Both the position numbers and the translations under genes were made by a program. A DNA stretch of 64,000 bases from Stramonita haemastoma (Eukaryota; Mollusca; Gastropoda; Neogastropoda; Muricidae): the NCBI GenBank assembly GCA_030674155.1, contig CM060322.1, forward strand, positions 59,094,130 to 59,158,129, read 5' to 3'. The notes under the pieces are model-generated. The model worked only from the letters and a program-made list of their open reading frames with translations, was not told the origin of the DNA and made no database searches. Below, piece by piece: positions 25,511-37,356 of this stretch. The first letter of the stretch is position 1. The number at the start of each line of letters is the position of its first letter.

Positions 25511-26269
25511 CTTTGCTTGGTCTTGGGGGGTTTGGGGGGAGAGGGCGGGGCAGTGGGGTGGGGGGCAGTTTTGTGGAATTGTTGCTTGTTTAGTGTTCAG
25601 GTCTGTTCTGTTTTCTTGGGTGTGAGTGTTATCTCTTTGAGTTTGTTTGACCAATCTTAACCAAAAAAAATAGCCTAAGGAAGAAACAGCTCTTATCGGC
25701 AGATTTTTTTCTTCTGCCCCCCCCCCTCCCAACCTCTTTATACACAAAAAAATCTTGTCTTATGACGCAAACAAAGTCTCCTTTTCTTCAAAGGCTTTAT
25801 CGGGAGTGTGTTTGTGTTATGACTCAGATAGCAAACTCCCTGTCGCTGTTTAGAATATGAGTTTGGAGATATTGCCTGCACACCCCGTCCATCCAGTTCA
25901 TGTAGATACATACATACCTCCTGTTGTCGAATTACCAACGTTTCCTAAAAGCGACCAAAAGCGAGCGTGTAGTGAACTTACCCATTAAACTTGGATAGCT
26001 GCCTCACGCCACGTGTTCATTCAGGCAGATGTTCTTTTGAATAGTGAGGAGTAAGAAAAAGAGTATATTATATTACGGGGGAGGGGGGGATGTAGGGTAT
26101 ATGGGAGTAGTGTATGGAGGAGGGGGGGGGGGGGTAATCATCGCCCTTGTCAATGTTGACTGAAGCAGAACGGAGGTGTGCTTTTTTTCTCAGCTTTTTC
26201 ACGTCAGTGACAAGACACGGGTGTTGTCTGATTTTTTTCACTCTCTTTCTTTTTTTTCTCTTCCTTCTC

Positions 26270-26281
26270 TTTTCTCTCTCT

Positions 26282-26346
<65 letters not shown>

Positions 26347-26355
26347 CTCTTTCAT
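26270..26355. repeat. (TC)n tract
   Basis: An interrupted pyrimidine tract. Confidence 0.85.
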
Positions 26356-26630
26356 CATTAATTCTTACTTCTTATTTTCGTTTCTGAATGAGTGCCTTTT
26401 AAAATTTTTTTTATAACATTACCTTAATATTGTATCTCTGTCTGTTTCTTACCTGTTGTTTGATACTTGGTATGGTTTCTTGCTTTTGGTAATTGGATCA
26501 TTATAATTGTTCTTGTTTAATTGAGGCTATCTTTTTATCTTGATGTTATCCCTGAAAAGGGCAGGGACTGGATGTAAAAAAGCACATGAGTGCTTATCTA
26601 TTACCCTCGAATAAAAGAATTTTGCCTTGC
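26345..26630 (+). mobile_element. LINE-like 3' region, family X, with SINE-1-type terminus
   Basis: The region from 'ttcttacttcttattttcg' through 'acttggtatggtttcttgc' matches 39160-39287. It ends 'gggactggatgtaaaaaagc', 'acatgagtgcttatctatta', 'ccctcgaataaaagaa', which is essentially the terminus of SINE-1. This is what is expected when a SINE has borrowed the 3' end of its partner LINE. The stem-loop has arms 26580-26585 and 26590-26595. No RT coding sequence is attached. Confidence 0.65.
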
Positions 26631-26634
26631 CTTG

Positions 26635-26778
<144 letters not shown>

Positions 26779-27044
26779 TCTTCAGTTTAACGTCTGTTCA
26801 CATTAAGTGATTTTAGACAACAAAAAAACAAACAAACAAACAAAAAAAACCTGAACAAGAAAAATTGAACAATAGTTGAAACCAATTCCAGATAACAAAG
26901 TTAAAATATAAAGCTAACTTTAACAAACTATAAATACTGAATTATCGGATTTCTTATTAGTGCTAACACAATGTCCAACAAACGCGATGGTTCAGACAAC
27001 AACTGGTCCAGTGATAGATTAGGCACAACAGGTAAAAGTGATTT

Positions 27045-27560
<516 letters not shown>

Positions 27561-27639
27561 TATATGCACATTTAAGAATACAAAAAACTCAAACACACGC
27601 GCGTGTGTATGGGTATGTAGAGGACTACAAAGAGAAGAA

Positions 27640-27965
27640 AATGGAAGAACAGATACAGAGACTACAGAGAGAAGAAAGAACAGATACAAGCACTACAGAG
27701 AGAAGAAAGAAGCAGATACAAGCACTACAGAGAGAAGAAAGAACAGATACAAGCACTACAGAGAGAAGAAAGAACAGATACACAGCACTACAGAGAGAAG
27801 AAAGACAGATCACAGCACTACAGAGAGAAGAAAGAACAGATACACAGCACTACAGAGAGAAGAAAGAACAGATACACAGCACTAAGAGAGAAGAAAGACA
27901 GTACACACTACAGAGAGAAGAAAGAACAGATACACAGCACTACAGAGAGAAGAAAGAGTGAAGGA
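27640..27965. repeat. 31-bp minisatellite, about 10 copies
   Basis: The unit is 'acagatacaagcactacaga' plus 'gagaagaaaga'. The (GA)-rich frame open on the plus strand is a repeat artefact. Confidence 0.9.
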
Positions 27966-29065
27966 CAAACAGAGATACAGAGAGAGACAGATAAGCACTG
28001 ACCAAAGAGAAGAACAGATCAAAATTCAAGAGAGAAAGAACAGATGCACACAGAGAGAAAAACTTACAACAGAGACAGCGCAACAGACGGAGCAATGAAA
28101 GGTGCAGAGAAAAAACAGTTCAGGACAAGGAGCTCCCCCCAGGATGGTACCTGGGTCTGTCAGTATAAATAGCATCCCCACCTTCTGGAAAATCGGTGCA
28201 AGGAATGGCCACTTTTCTATCCCTCTCTCTGTTTCTACCGTCTTCCTTTTCTTCCTGTCTCCTCCTTCTTGTCTATTTTCTGCCTTCTTGGTCCATTCTC
28301 CTGCCTTTTTCCCGAGAAGTCTTCAATGATAGCAATTTCCTCCATGCTGAAGTCGGATGTGCTGGTCCCGTTTGGGTCAGGCGCTTAACGGCAGCGCACA
28401 TCATTCTCACTTGTGTGACAGACAATGGCTGGGGTCTCAGCATTCGACAAAGAGGAAAAAACACCGAGAAGCTGTAAAAGAACAGATAACAAAACCAACA
28501 AAGAAACAGAAAAGATGATACAGCACTGAGAGCAGAAACACCATGATAAAAAATTCAGTTGAGAACAAAAACCTACCCAGCAGCCACAACATGTTTTTCA
28601 AAAATGGTTAACTACAAACCCAAACAGGAATAAATCAATAAACCTTGCGCACCAGAAGAATAACAGCAAACCCAAACAACATAACAACGAACTGTGACAG
28701 AAGAGAAGAAATCTTAAAGAAAAGAAAAACCACACTAAAAGTTAGGTAGGGAAAATGGTTGTGTAGTGCTGAAAATATGTGAAAATCAAACATTAATTTG
28801 TTACGGTTGTTAAACCAAAGATCGATAGTTCCAGCCCCAATATTGACAAACCACTTGGCAGGGTGTGTGCTGGCCACAGAGAAATGCACTTGCTTTGAAA
28901 GACAGGAAAAAAACAGCAGACACATGGGTCCTACACCTTGGTAACTGCGCTGAACGTGTTTACACACAGTGGTTATGTTCAACACTGCTCTGTCTCTCCG
29001 TTTTTGTTTGTCTCTGTCTGTCTTCATGTCTGTCTCCATCTGTCTTTCTCTCTCTCCCTTTCTTT

Positions 29066-29069
<4 letters not shown>

Positions 29070-29162
<93 letters not shown>

Positions 29163-29240
29163 TGTGGTGTGTGTGTGTGTGTGTGTGTGTGGTGTGGTGG
29201 TGGTGGTGGTGGTGGTGGTGGTGGTGGTGGTGGTGGTGGT

Positions 29241-29291
<51 letters not shown>
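29070..29291. repeat. (GT)n(GGT)n(GT)n compound microsatellite
   Basis: (GT)n from 29070 to 29190, a (GGT)n block of about 17 units at 29191-29243, then (GT)n to 29291. Confidence 0.9.
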
Positions 29292-29292
<1 letters not shown>

Positions 29293-29554
29293 GATTCCCC
29301 TGTGCTGTCTATGCATCGCTCTCACCACCTCCCCCCTCTCTTTACCAGCGAGTGTTAGGCAACAGCAGTTTGTTGACAGGGCTGATGAAGCAGTCCATGT
29401 TTCACACCACACCTCCCAGCCTCATGTTTTCCTCCATGTGTCAAAATATGTACCACACACACTCACCACATCACACCACACACATACACACACACACACT
29501 CTACTCTCATCTTATAGCCTCATCGTCTCTCCTCTCTCTGTAGCTCTCTCCAGC

Positions 29555-29640
29555 CTTTTAATCAGGGCAAGGTCTGGATGAAAAAAGTATGTGATTACAT
29601 ACTGTGTAACCCGCAAAAATATGAATGAATAAAGATGTTC
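29555..29640 (+). mobile_element. LINE-like 3' end, family Y (copy 3)
   Basis: 'taatcagggcaaggtctgga', 'tgaaaaaagtatgtgattac' and 'atactgtgtaacccgcaaaa' match the family Y terminus. The stem-loop here is 7 bp and perfect (arms 29586-29592 and 29597-29603). Confidence 0.65.
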
Positions 29641-29679
29641 TCTCTCCTCCTCCTCCTCTCTCTCCGTCTCTTCCTCCTC

Positions 29680-29692
29680 CTATTGTTGTTGC

Positions 29693-29744
<52 letters not shown>

Positions 29745-29865
29745 CTTCTTCTTCTTCTTCTTCTTCTTCTTCTTCTTCTTCTTCTTTCTTTCTCTTCTTC
29801 TTTCTTCTTCTTCTTCTTCTTCTCTCCCTTTCTCCTCCTTCCTCCTCCTCCTCCTCCTCCTCCTA
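29680..29865. repeat. (TTG)n(TTC)n(TCC)n compound microsatellite
   Basis: Triplet arrays in series. The long hydrophobic or Asn/Arg/Lys-rich frames over them are artefacts. Confidence 0.9.
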
Positions 29866-30264
29866 CGTAGTAAACACTTCATAAAGCACTGTGTCACGTA
29901 CACTCACCAACCTCAGACCTCATATTGATCTTCATCAACAGCAATCATTGCCTTAGGCCTGTATCTCCAATGAAAAAAAAATCCTTTTTCTTTGAAAAAT
30001 TCTTTATTAATAAAAGTGGGTTTGTGTTATGACTCAAACAGCAAAGTTTCTTTCAGTCTTTTGCGTACATGCACATGTGTCTTTCTTTCTTGTCTTTCCA
30101 TGTCTGTGGAGTACATGCACATATTTATCTGCTATTGCTGGAGGACGAAAGATCAATATTCCCCAAATCAATGAGAGAGAGGCCGTGGTGAACTCCCCCA
30201 TTAAACTGGGATCCTGTTGCTAGTTCACACCTCGGGGTCATTCAGGCAGACGGTTTTGGTTGGT

Positions 30265-30581
30265 CATGTCATGTCATGTCTGCCTGTGGTCCCTTCTGGG
30301 GCATAGGCCGCCAACTAGCTGTCTCCAGGCATCTCGGCTCTGGGCTAGGCGTTCCAGTTGTCCCCACGTCTTGCCCATCTTTTTTGCATCTGCATCCAGG
30401 TCTCGGCGCCAGGTATTTCTAGGCCGCCCTCTCTTTCTTTTCCCTTGTGGATTCCAGGTGAGAGCTTGTCTTGTGATGCTGGATACAGGTTTTCCGTAGG
30501 GTGTGTCCTATCCATCGCCATACGTCTGTAGGATTTCTTTCTCAACAGGCGTTGTCTGGTTCTTTGCCATTAATTCTTCAT
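30265..30581 (-). pseudogene. 5'-truncated LINE insertion: C-terminal tail of a reverse transcriptase, with 13-bp target duplication
   Basis: The minus strand, in two frames, encodes the conserved basic tail of LINE polyproteins: 'GKEREGGLEIPGAETWMQMQ' corresponds to the G-K-R-x-R-G-R-P-x-x-T-W-R-R-D pattern, followed by a W-x-Q-L-E region. The 3' end on this strand is (GACAT)n, seen as 'catgtcatgtcatgtc' at 30265-30280. The perfect 13-bp duplication 'ggttttggttggt' flanks it at 30252-30264 and 30582-30594. The matching site in unit A (about 26030-26050) has no insert, so it arrived after the duplication. Confidence 0.82.
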
Positions 30582-30824
30582 GGTTTTGGTTGGTGATTAA
30601 AAAAAAAGATGATGACAAGGAAAAGGAATATATAAGGAGGGGTGGGGGTGGGGAGGTGAGGTGGGGGTGTTAAATAGTGCTAGGGGTGGTGAAGGGAGGA
30701 TGGGTGATCATCATCATCGCCCTTGTCAATGTCGACTGAACCAAAGCAGATTGTGCATCGGGTTCTTCTACATCAATAACTCTTGTAAAAGACTGAGCTT
30801 GTGAGAGATTCTTCTTTGGTCTGT

Positions 30825-30827
30825 GTG

Positions 30828-30866
<39 letters not shown>

Positions 30867-30875
30867 GTGTGTGTG

Positions 30876-30916
<41 letters not shown>

Positions 30917-30922
30917 GTGTGT
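30825..30922. repeat. (GT)n microsatellite
   Basis: Interrupted (GT)n. Confidence 0.88.
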
Positions 30923-31021
30923 TTCTCTCATACACATGCATGCACATGAATGCATGATACACAATTACCCCCTAGTCCTTCACGCACATGCATGCAGTGC
31001 ATGCATACTGACATACATAAA

Positions 31022-31029
31022 CGTGCGCG

Positions 31030-31060
<31 letters not shown>

Positions 31061-31062
31061 CC
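31022..31062. repeat. (GC)n(AC)n microsatellite
   Basis: A GC-alternating run leads into (AC)n, as at 2029. Confidence 0.88.
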
Positions 31063-31860
31063 TCGCGGGACACACAATAACTGGATTCCAAACAAATGGA
31101 TTTTTGGAGATAGGAATAAAGGGAAGGACAGTGGGTTGAAGGAAGTAAAGTTTGGAAGAAAAATGAAATAAAAGAAAGATATGAGGGATATAAAGAGAGA
31201 AAAGTATTGATTAAGAAATATGGAACTAATAGAGAAATGCAGAAAAATCAAGAAAACCAAAATGAATTGAGAAAATGAACAAAGTTTCTGGGTAAAAGAG
31301 AACCAAAATAAAAAAAGGAAAACTATGAAAAAATCTAAACCAACAAGAAACAAAAAAGAAAATGCTGAAGAGAGCTGAGGTCAGAAACAAAATAAACAAT
31401 ACAAACAACAACCCAACACACCTCCTTCCTTACAGCCAAGAAAAAGGATGAATGATAAACCTCAAATGAAAATAAATTACTAAAACCCTTCACACAATAA
31501 AAAAGACAGAAATACCTAACAACACCAGAAAAAATGTGACAAAAATAGAGCAAAAACAAAACAACAACAGTAAAACCCAATATTTTCAGATGAAGAAAGT
31601 GATGGCGAGTAATGCTGAAAAACTGCAAAAATGGACCATTAATTTTTGTGGTTGTTAAACCAAGGATCGATAGTTCCAATGCCAATATTGACAAACCACT
31701 TGGCAGGGTGTGTGCTGGCCACAGAGAAATGCACTTGCTTTGAAAGACAGGTAAAAACAGCAGACACAGTGGTCCTACACCTTGGTAACTGCGCTGAATG
31801 TTTACACAGTGGTTATGTTCAGCACTGCTCTGTCTCAGTGTTCGTCCTTTTCTCTCTTCC

Positions 31861-31966
<106 letters not shown>

Positions 31967-32260
31967 TCCCAATATACTGTCTCTATATATGGCTCTCACC
32001 AATTTCCCCATCTCTTTAGCAGGGGGTGTTTAGGGAGCAGCGCATTATTGACCTAGTCAATTAAAGTCTTCATATCTTACAGCACAGTTTCCAAGCGTCA
32101 CGTTTTCCTCCATATTTCAAAATATGTACACACACATATGCGCATGTGTGTGCGCTTACGTGCACGCATGCACGTAGACACACAGAAGTGTGCACACACA
32201 ATTCCCCTCTCTACGCACACATGCACACACGCGTGATTATGCATAGACACAGTGCACACA

Positions 32261-32261
<1 letters not shown>

Positions 32262-32344
<83 letters not shown>
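32262..32344. repeat. (CA)n microsatellite
   Basis: About 40 CA units. Confidence 0.9.
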
Positions 32345-32346
<2 letters not shown>

Positions 32347-32367
32347 AATGTGTGCATGCCCATATGT

Positions 32368-32660
32368 TTGTTATGTTATTCCACTCAGTGGTGATGGGTA
32401 TTATCATATGGTATTGTTGCTTTAGTTGTTTTTTCTTTTCTTCCTTCTAATATATAATCCGTGTGGATTGGTTTTTTGATGTTTTGGTTTGATTGTTTGT
32501 TTTTTGGTGTGTTTTTATGTGTTTTTTGTTTGTTTGTTTGTTTTTGTTTTTCTTTTGTTTGATTGTATGTTTGTTAGCGTATATGTTATTTCCTCTCAGT
32601 GATGATGGGTATTATCATAAGGTATTGTTGTGTTTGTTGTTTTTTCCTTATCTTTTTTAA
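32368..32660. repeat. About 205-bp tandem duplication, AT-rich
   Basis: 'atgttatt.c.ctcagtg.tgatgggtattatcata.ggtattgttg' occurs near 32375 and again near 32584. Confidence 0.7.
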
Positions 32661-32795
32661 AAAATATAAAGTATGAATTGAAGTATAGAGATATTGTAAT
32701 CTGACATAAATTGCTTATAGATTTTTTTTCTTTTACTTATTTATTTTTAAAATTTTTCTTGTTGTTGTTGAATTTATTCATTTAAAAAAAAATTA

Positions 32796-32797
<2 letters not shown>

Positions 32798-32869
<72 letters not shown>
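32798..32869. repeat. (TTA)n microsatellite
   Basis: About 24 TTA triplets. Confidence 0.92.
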
Positions 32870-32870
<1 letters not shown>

Positions 32871-32916
32871 GTCTTAAATAATGTTTTTTGGTTACATTGT
32901 AATTGATATAAGCTGT

Positions 32917-32938
32917 TGTGTGTGTGTGTGTGTGTGTG

Positions 32939-32986
<48 letters not shown>

Positions 32987-33099
32987 TGTGTGAGTGTGTT
33001 TTTTTGTTGGTTTTTTTTTGACACTATATGATTTTTTAAAAAAGACTTTAAATGTGTGCATGTACCTACGAGTATACGAGCTGAGTGGAAGAGCGCAAA

Positions 33100-33164
<65 letters not shown>

Positions 33165-33182
33165 TGTGGGTGTGTGGTGTAT
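32917..33182. repeat. Two (GT)n microsatellites
   Basis: (GT)n at 32917-32998 and at 33103-33182, separated by about 100 bp of AT-rich sequence. Confidence 0.88.
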
Positions 33183-33534
33183 GTGCATATGTGTGTATGG
33201 CTTTTGAGTAGATTTTTAAAATATTTTTTTATTTTTATTTATTTTTTTATTTATTCATTCTATTTATTTTATTTTCTCTTTTGGTTGTTGTTATAGTAGT
33301 TGCTTGTATTATTTATAGGCATAGTTTATTTTAAAGTTGTTGAAATCATGTTAGCAAGTTAATGTTGGTGAAATGTTTGTTGTTGTTGTTTTAATTGTTT
33401 GTTTGCTTTTTCCCCTTTTCTTTCTTTCGTTGGCTCTTTTGTTTGCTAGGGATTTTCTGCTTTGTTTTTTGTTGGTTTTTTGTTTTGTTTTGGATTTGAT
33501 TTTTGCTATTGTTTTGATTTTTTTCTTTCTTTTC

Positions 33535-33631
33535 TTTAGATAGATGGCTTGATGGAAAAAAGCAGATCGCTGCTTACTCAATGTACCATCTGGAAATAAA
33601 AATTTGATTGATTGATTGATTGATTGATTGA
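33535..33631 (+). mobile_element. LINE-like 3' end, family Z, (ATTG)n tail
   Basis: 'gatggcttgatggaaaaaag', 'cagatcgctgcttactcaat' and 'gtaccatctggaaataaaaa', then six ATTG units. The stem-loop is AAGCAG/CTGCTT with loop ATCG (arms 33560-33565 and 33570-33575). The T-rich upstream region (33230-33530) may be part of the element. Confidence 0.65.
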
Positions 33632-33694
33632 CACACACACACACTCACACACACACCGTCACACACACACTAACACACACTAACACACACACAG

Positions 33695-33740
<46 letters not shown>

Positions 33741-33800
33741 AAACCCACACACACACACATGCACACACACACACACTATCTCTCTCTCTCTCTCTCTCTT
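33632..33800. repeat. (CA)n(TC)n microsatellite
   Basis: (CA)n with small interruptions, then (TC)n. Confidence 0.88.
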
Positions 33801-34514
33801 CTTTTATCATACACAATAAACTATATCATAAAGTACTTTATCATGTACACTGACAGACCAAAAAGACCTTATCAATCTCAACTTTCGCTTCACTGACATT
33901 GATGTGTAGATAAAAAAGGCACAGCTCCTGTAGTGAAGCTTCAGTCACGAGATAAAAAAACCAGACTCCATTCCTTTCCTTCATCACCGCCTCAGCCAGC
34001 TGTAATCATTATGGCCACACCAGCGTGCTCACCACGTACTGAGAGAAAAACCTAAAGACTGTTTAATTAAAATGACTCATTATCACAGCTTTGTAGTAAC
34101 AACAATGTCAATGACAACAATGGCAGCAGCAGCAATGATAACATCAGCAGCGACAACAACAGTAATACTGATGCTGATAGTAACAATAACAACACTTCTT
34201 GTTTCATTGCAGAGTGCCCTGAACATTGTGTGGTGGTGCCAGAAACCTGATAGCCAAGGCAAGAAACGAACACTGCAGTCTTCTGTACAGAACTGTGCGA
34301 AAGGTGCAGGCAGAACCCTCCACACATCAAGTACTCTCCACACCATCCGTACAGACCATCTCTACAAAAGGTGCAGGCAGAACCCTCCCCATACCAAGTC
34401 CTCTCCCCACCATCCGCCATGTCAGTCAAGCCACGCCCTTCACGCCCTCGCCACAAGCCTCGCCCAAGGTCAAGGCCACGCCTGTTCCTGCCCTCGCCGC
34501 TTCCGCTTCCGCAG

Positions 34515-34782
34515 GTGACGGTGCAGGCGCACTGGGCGCCTCAGCTGCGGTCCCTGGAGGCGGTGCTGCAGGACTTCCCCCTGCCCCAGCTGGTGCTGTG
34601 CCGCACCCAGGGCCTGGTGACCCGGGAGGGGGGGCCCGTGACGCTGCCCCTGGACAAGCCGCTGCTGCTGGCCCACACGCGCTCCGCCCGCCACCTGCTG
34701 GCCAGACTGGTGCTGTACGATGACCGCTCCAAGGAATTCACTGAGAGTCCGGACTCCGTGGTCATCCCCGAGGACTATGAAG
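34515..34782 (+). CDS. CABIT-domain protein (GAREM/THEMIS-like), first recognised exon
   Basis: This exon opens a four-exon gene whose parts join in frame (1149 nt including the stop, 382 residues from here). CABIT domains occur in the GAREM and THEMIS adaptors, which bind GRB2 and modulate receptor signalling; that role is inferred, not shown. Numbering from this exon: 'HWAPQLRSLEAVLQDFPLPQLV' is the CABIT start (LPQLV at 23-27), an L-L-L-A-H strand follows, then 'VVIPEDYEG' completed across the junction (82-90), the conserved I-P-x-D-Y-x-G motif. The acceptor is 'cttccgcag' at 34514 and the donor is 'gaag|gtgagg' (phase 1). Alternatively, translation could begin at an in-frame ATG at 34419, adding 32 Pro/Arg-rich residues (414 in total). 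A true 5' exon may lie farther upstream. The exon is GC-rich in AT-rich surroundings. Confidence 0.75.
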
Positions 34783-34850
34783 GTGAGGGGGGGGTGGGGG
34801 GCGGGAGGGGGGGTGGGTGGGCGCTGCTATGGTGCCTAGTTTTTGTTTAT

Positions 34851-35010
34851 CATATTTGGTTGGTTGGTTGGTTGGTTGGTGGGTTTGTTAGTTAGTTGGC
34901 TGGTTGGTTAGTTGGTTGGTTGATTAGTTGATTGGTTGGTTGGCTGGTTGCTTGCTTTTTTGATTGGTTGGTTGTTAGTTGGTTAGTTAGTTGGTTGGTT
35001 GGTTGAATGT
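34851..35010. repeat. (GGTT)n degenerate microsatellite, intron 1
   Basis: GGTT/AGTT tetranucleotides start about 70 bp after the donor of exon 1. The Trp/Leu/Val-rich frame is an artefact. Confidence 0.88.
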
Positions 35011-35930
35011 TAAGTTGCTTGGAGTCATTAGTTGGTCAACTTACTTTGGCCGGATTCTGTCATCTAGGAGGTTCACCAGTCTTCCAACTGTTAGCAGCAC
35101 ACAGATTACTGACTGTGTTTACATGCACACTTCCCATCCAGTGTGCAATTTCAAACTCACAGTAATTTCCAGGTGGGATGAGTGAGTCAGAGTGCATGTT
35201 CTGGGTGATCCCGGAGTGTTAAGCTGGGGAACGCACAACAACAACTTATTGTGTTCATGTGATCCATAGCACTGGCCATAGAAACATGGGCAGGGGATAG
35301 GTTTGAAACGTGTGCACAAACTGTGATGATGTATGGGTGCTTGCAGGGACCTCAGTACAGTTCCCCATGTTCTGTGTGATCAGTCAGCTGCTGTGTTCAG
35401 TGTGTGCAATATTTGTTGGCTATTCCTGTGATGGCTGGCTTGTTGACCGTTAGAATCCACAGATTGGCGGTGAACTCTTGTTGGATGGATGTTGTGGGGG
35501 TGTAAGACCCATCTCTTACAGTCTGACTTCGCGACTATGGCTTTTAAAAACCAGTTTGTGGCGAGTAGGAAGTAAGAGTTCTGTTTGTGTTAAGAAAAAG
35601 GCACCACAGGATTCAGGCAACAGGACTCAGCAAGGCGGGGCCTCTCCGGTTGGTGACCACACAGGCACCTAATGTTGCTGTCTGTCAACTGCTGATTCAG
35701 AACCTGCGACTGCGAGTGGCAGGGGGAGTGAACTGCGATATGCTAGTGACATGGCAGTTCGCGACTCTCCCTTCCCCTTCTTTCTCTCAATTCAATGTAA
35801 GGGTGGTTCTGTGCTATGTGGAGCTTCAAAGGCTGTTGTTGGCGCAGGGCCAGGGAACTGCCCTATAGCTGTTTGGCTGTTCTGACATTATTTTCTTTGT
35901 AAACCTTATCTGATAAGAAATTGAAGAATG
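35011..35930. other. Intron 1 sequence without recognisable feature
   Basis: Mixed-composition intronic sequence. No repeat family, domain or splice-bounded frame was recognised. Confidence 0.5.
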
Positions 35931-35932
35931 TA

Positions 35933-36008
<76 letters not shown>
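35931..36008. repeat. (TC)n microsatellite, intron 1
   Basis: Pyrimidine tract immediately upstream of the intronless ORF element. A second (TC)n follows the element at 37231. Confidence 0.9.
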
Positions 36009-36011
<3 letters not shown>

Positions 36012-37228
36012 TGGTCACGAGACGCGAAGCGGACAGGGCGTACATTTTCTGTGAGCTACAGTAAAACTCGTAATTCATACAAAAATGCCAGTTACTGGAC
36101 TTCCAGCGGCTGTGGAGAGGACCTTAGGCGCCCTGCTGACTGACAATGCAGTCTCCAGCTGGAAAGTGGCAGGAGAAGGGGACAGCGTGGTTTTTGTCTT
36201 GCGACTTAAACCAGTGGACACAGCAGTGTCAACCAACATGGCGGATCCAACAGTGAATCGCAGCACACAAGTACAATACTATAGGAAAAAATCCTACTCG
36301 CAAACCCGCAGGGATTTGGAACGTGCTCGAAAGCATAAAGAGAAGCAGGCAAGTGTTGTGTGTGAAAGTGACTGTGTCTTCAGCGCCTCGAGTCCACCTG
36401 ACAAAAGTGTAGAACAGCAGAATGCAGCATGCGCAGATACGCATAGAGTAGACCTACCAACAGCACACACACAGGACATCAACACAAAAACATCAGTTAA
36501 GTTGCCATCTTCAGTTGATTTAGAACCTCCGTGTATGTCTGATTGTAGTGACTGTGCTGATATGTGTGTTTTGCAGCCTGAGGTGAACGATGATAATATT
36601 GTTGGTGCATTCGACAAAGGAAATGTCAAACAGTATGTGGCTACTCTAACTGATAGATCAGTACAGAAAAGGCTGAGAGACAGACAAAGAAATACACACT
36701 TTAGAAAATCTGTCCTACATCATTCAGATGGTGAAGATATTGTGACGTGTGAATCAGATGACATTGTGATCCAGCTCGCATGCCAACCAGACACTGAGCC
36801 AGTATGTGTGTACTGGTTTGTCAAACAGCAAGAGAAAAACATGTTAAAAGAGGAACGTGTCAAACTCGCCAGTTTGCGGAATGGAAGCGAATCCAGAACA
36901 CACTACACACGGAGACCCTTTCGTGTGCTTCAAGGGACTTGGCGACACTTAGAGAACTATTACATCGCTGTCTTGGCTAGCGTAGGTGGAGGGCCTGTGA
37001 CAATGACTGGACGAAAGAAAAGCTCGGAATGCCGTAACATATCCGGACTGTAAAGAGTGTCGTGTCTCGATGTACATTACAAATCAATGCTGTGGTTTCC
37101 ATGGCATGGAATGGTGTTGTGTGTCAGCTTAAAGCAATTATCGTTATCGTTATTCGGCAACCCCCTTCATGTATGGGCCAGTGGCCTTTTTTCATGAATA
37201 AACCTTTCGAGTTCGAGTTCGAGTTCGA

Positions 37229-37230
<2 letters not shown>
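36009..37230 (+). mobile_element. Candidate ORF-carrying non-autonomous retroelement with (TTCGAG)n tail
   Basis: The segment lies between two (TC)n tracts inside intron 1. It has a short 5' leader (36009-36084), one intronless ORF (36085-37053) and a 175-bp 3' part ending in a small GGCC...GGCC hairpin (37176-37186), 'catgaataaacct' and four TTCGAG/GAGTTC units (to 37230). Hairpin, AATAAA and a short tandem tail in that order are the 3' signature of the retroelements elsewhere in this window. No reverse transcriptase or terminal inverted repeats are visible. The target duplication cannot be resolved because both flanks are (TC)n. Confidence 0.5.
36085..37053 (+). CDS. Intronless 322-residue ORF of unknown function, probably mobile-element derived
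   Basis: The ORF has 322 codons from ATG in a good context (aaaATGc) to TAA, no simple repeats and balanced composition, unlike nearly every other long frame here. Residues 1-43 could be a small globular domain ('SSWKVAGEGDSVVFVLRLKP'). Residues 57-90 are a basic, helical segment ('YYRKKSYSQTRRDLERARKH'). A Cys-rich stretch follows ('CMSDCSDCADMC', about 150-161), and a second basic region with 'WFVKQQEKNMLKEERVKLAS' lies near 244-263. The last 25 residues (after 'ENYYIAVLAS') look less protein-like and may follow a frameshift. I do not recognise the family. An N-terminal compact domain followed by an R/K-rich helix recalls nucleic-acid-binding ORF1-type proteins, but that is inference. It lies in sense orientation within intron 1 of the CABIT gene. 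Confidence 0.6.
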   Translation: MPVTGLPAAVERTLGALLTDNAVSSWKVAGEGDSVVFVLRLKPVDTAVSTNMADPTVNRSTQVQYYRKKSYSQTRRDLERARKHKEKQASVVCESDCVFSASSPPDKSVEQQNAACADTHRVDLPTAHTQDINTKTSVKLPSSVDLEPPCMSDCSDCADMCVLQPEVNDDNIVGAFDKGNVKQYVATLTDRSVQKRLRDRQRNTHFRKSVLHHSDGEDIVTCESDDIVIQLACQPDTEPVCVYWFVKQQEKNMLKEERVKLASLRNGSESRTHYTRRPFRVLQGTWRHLENYYIAVLASVGGGPVTMTGRKKSSECRNISGL

Positions 37231-37288
<58 letters not shown>

Positions 37289-37289
37289 G

Positions 37290-37355
<66 letters not shown>

Positions 37356-37356
37356 C
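37231..37356. repeat. (TC)n and (TGTC)n microsatellite, intron 1
   Basis: (TC)n passes into (TGTC)n of about 12 units and then (TC)n. Confidence 0.9.
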
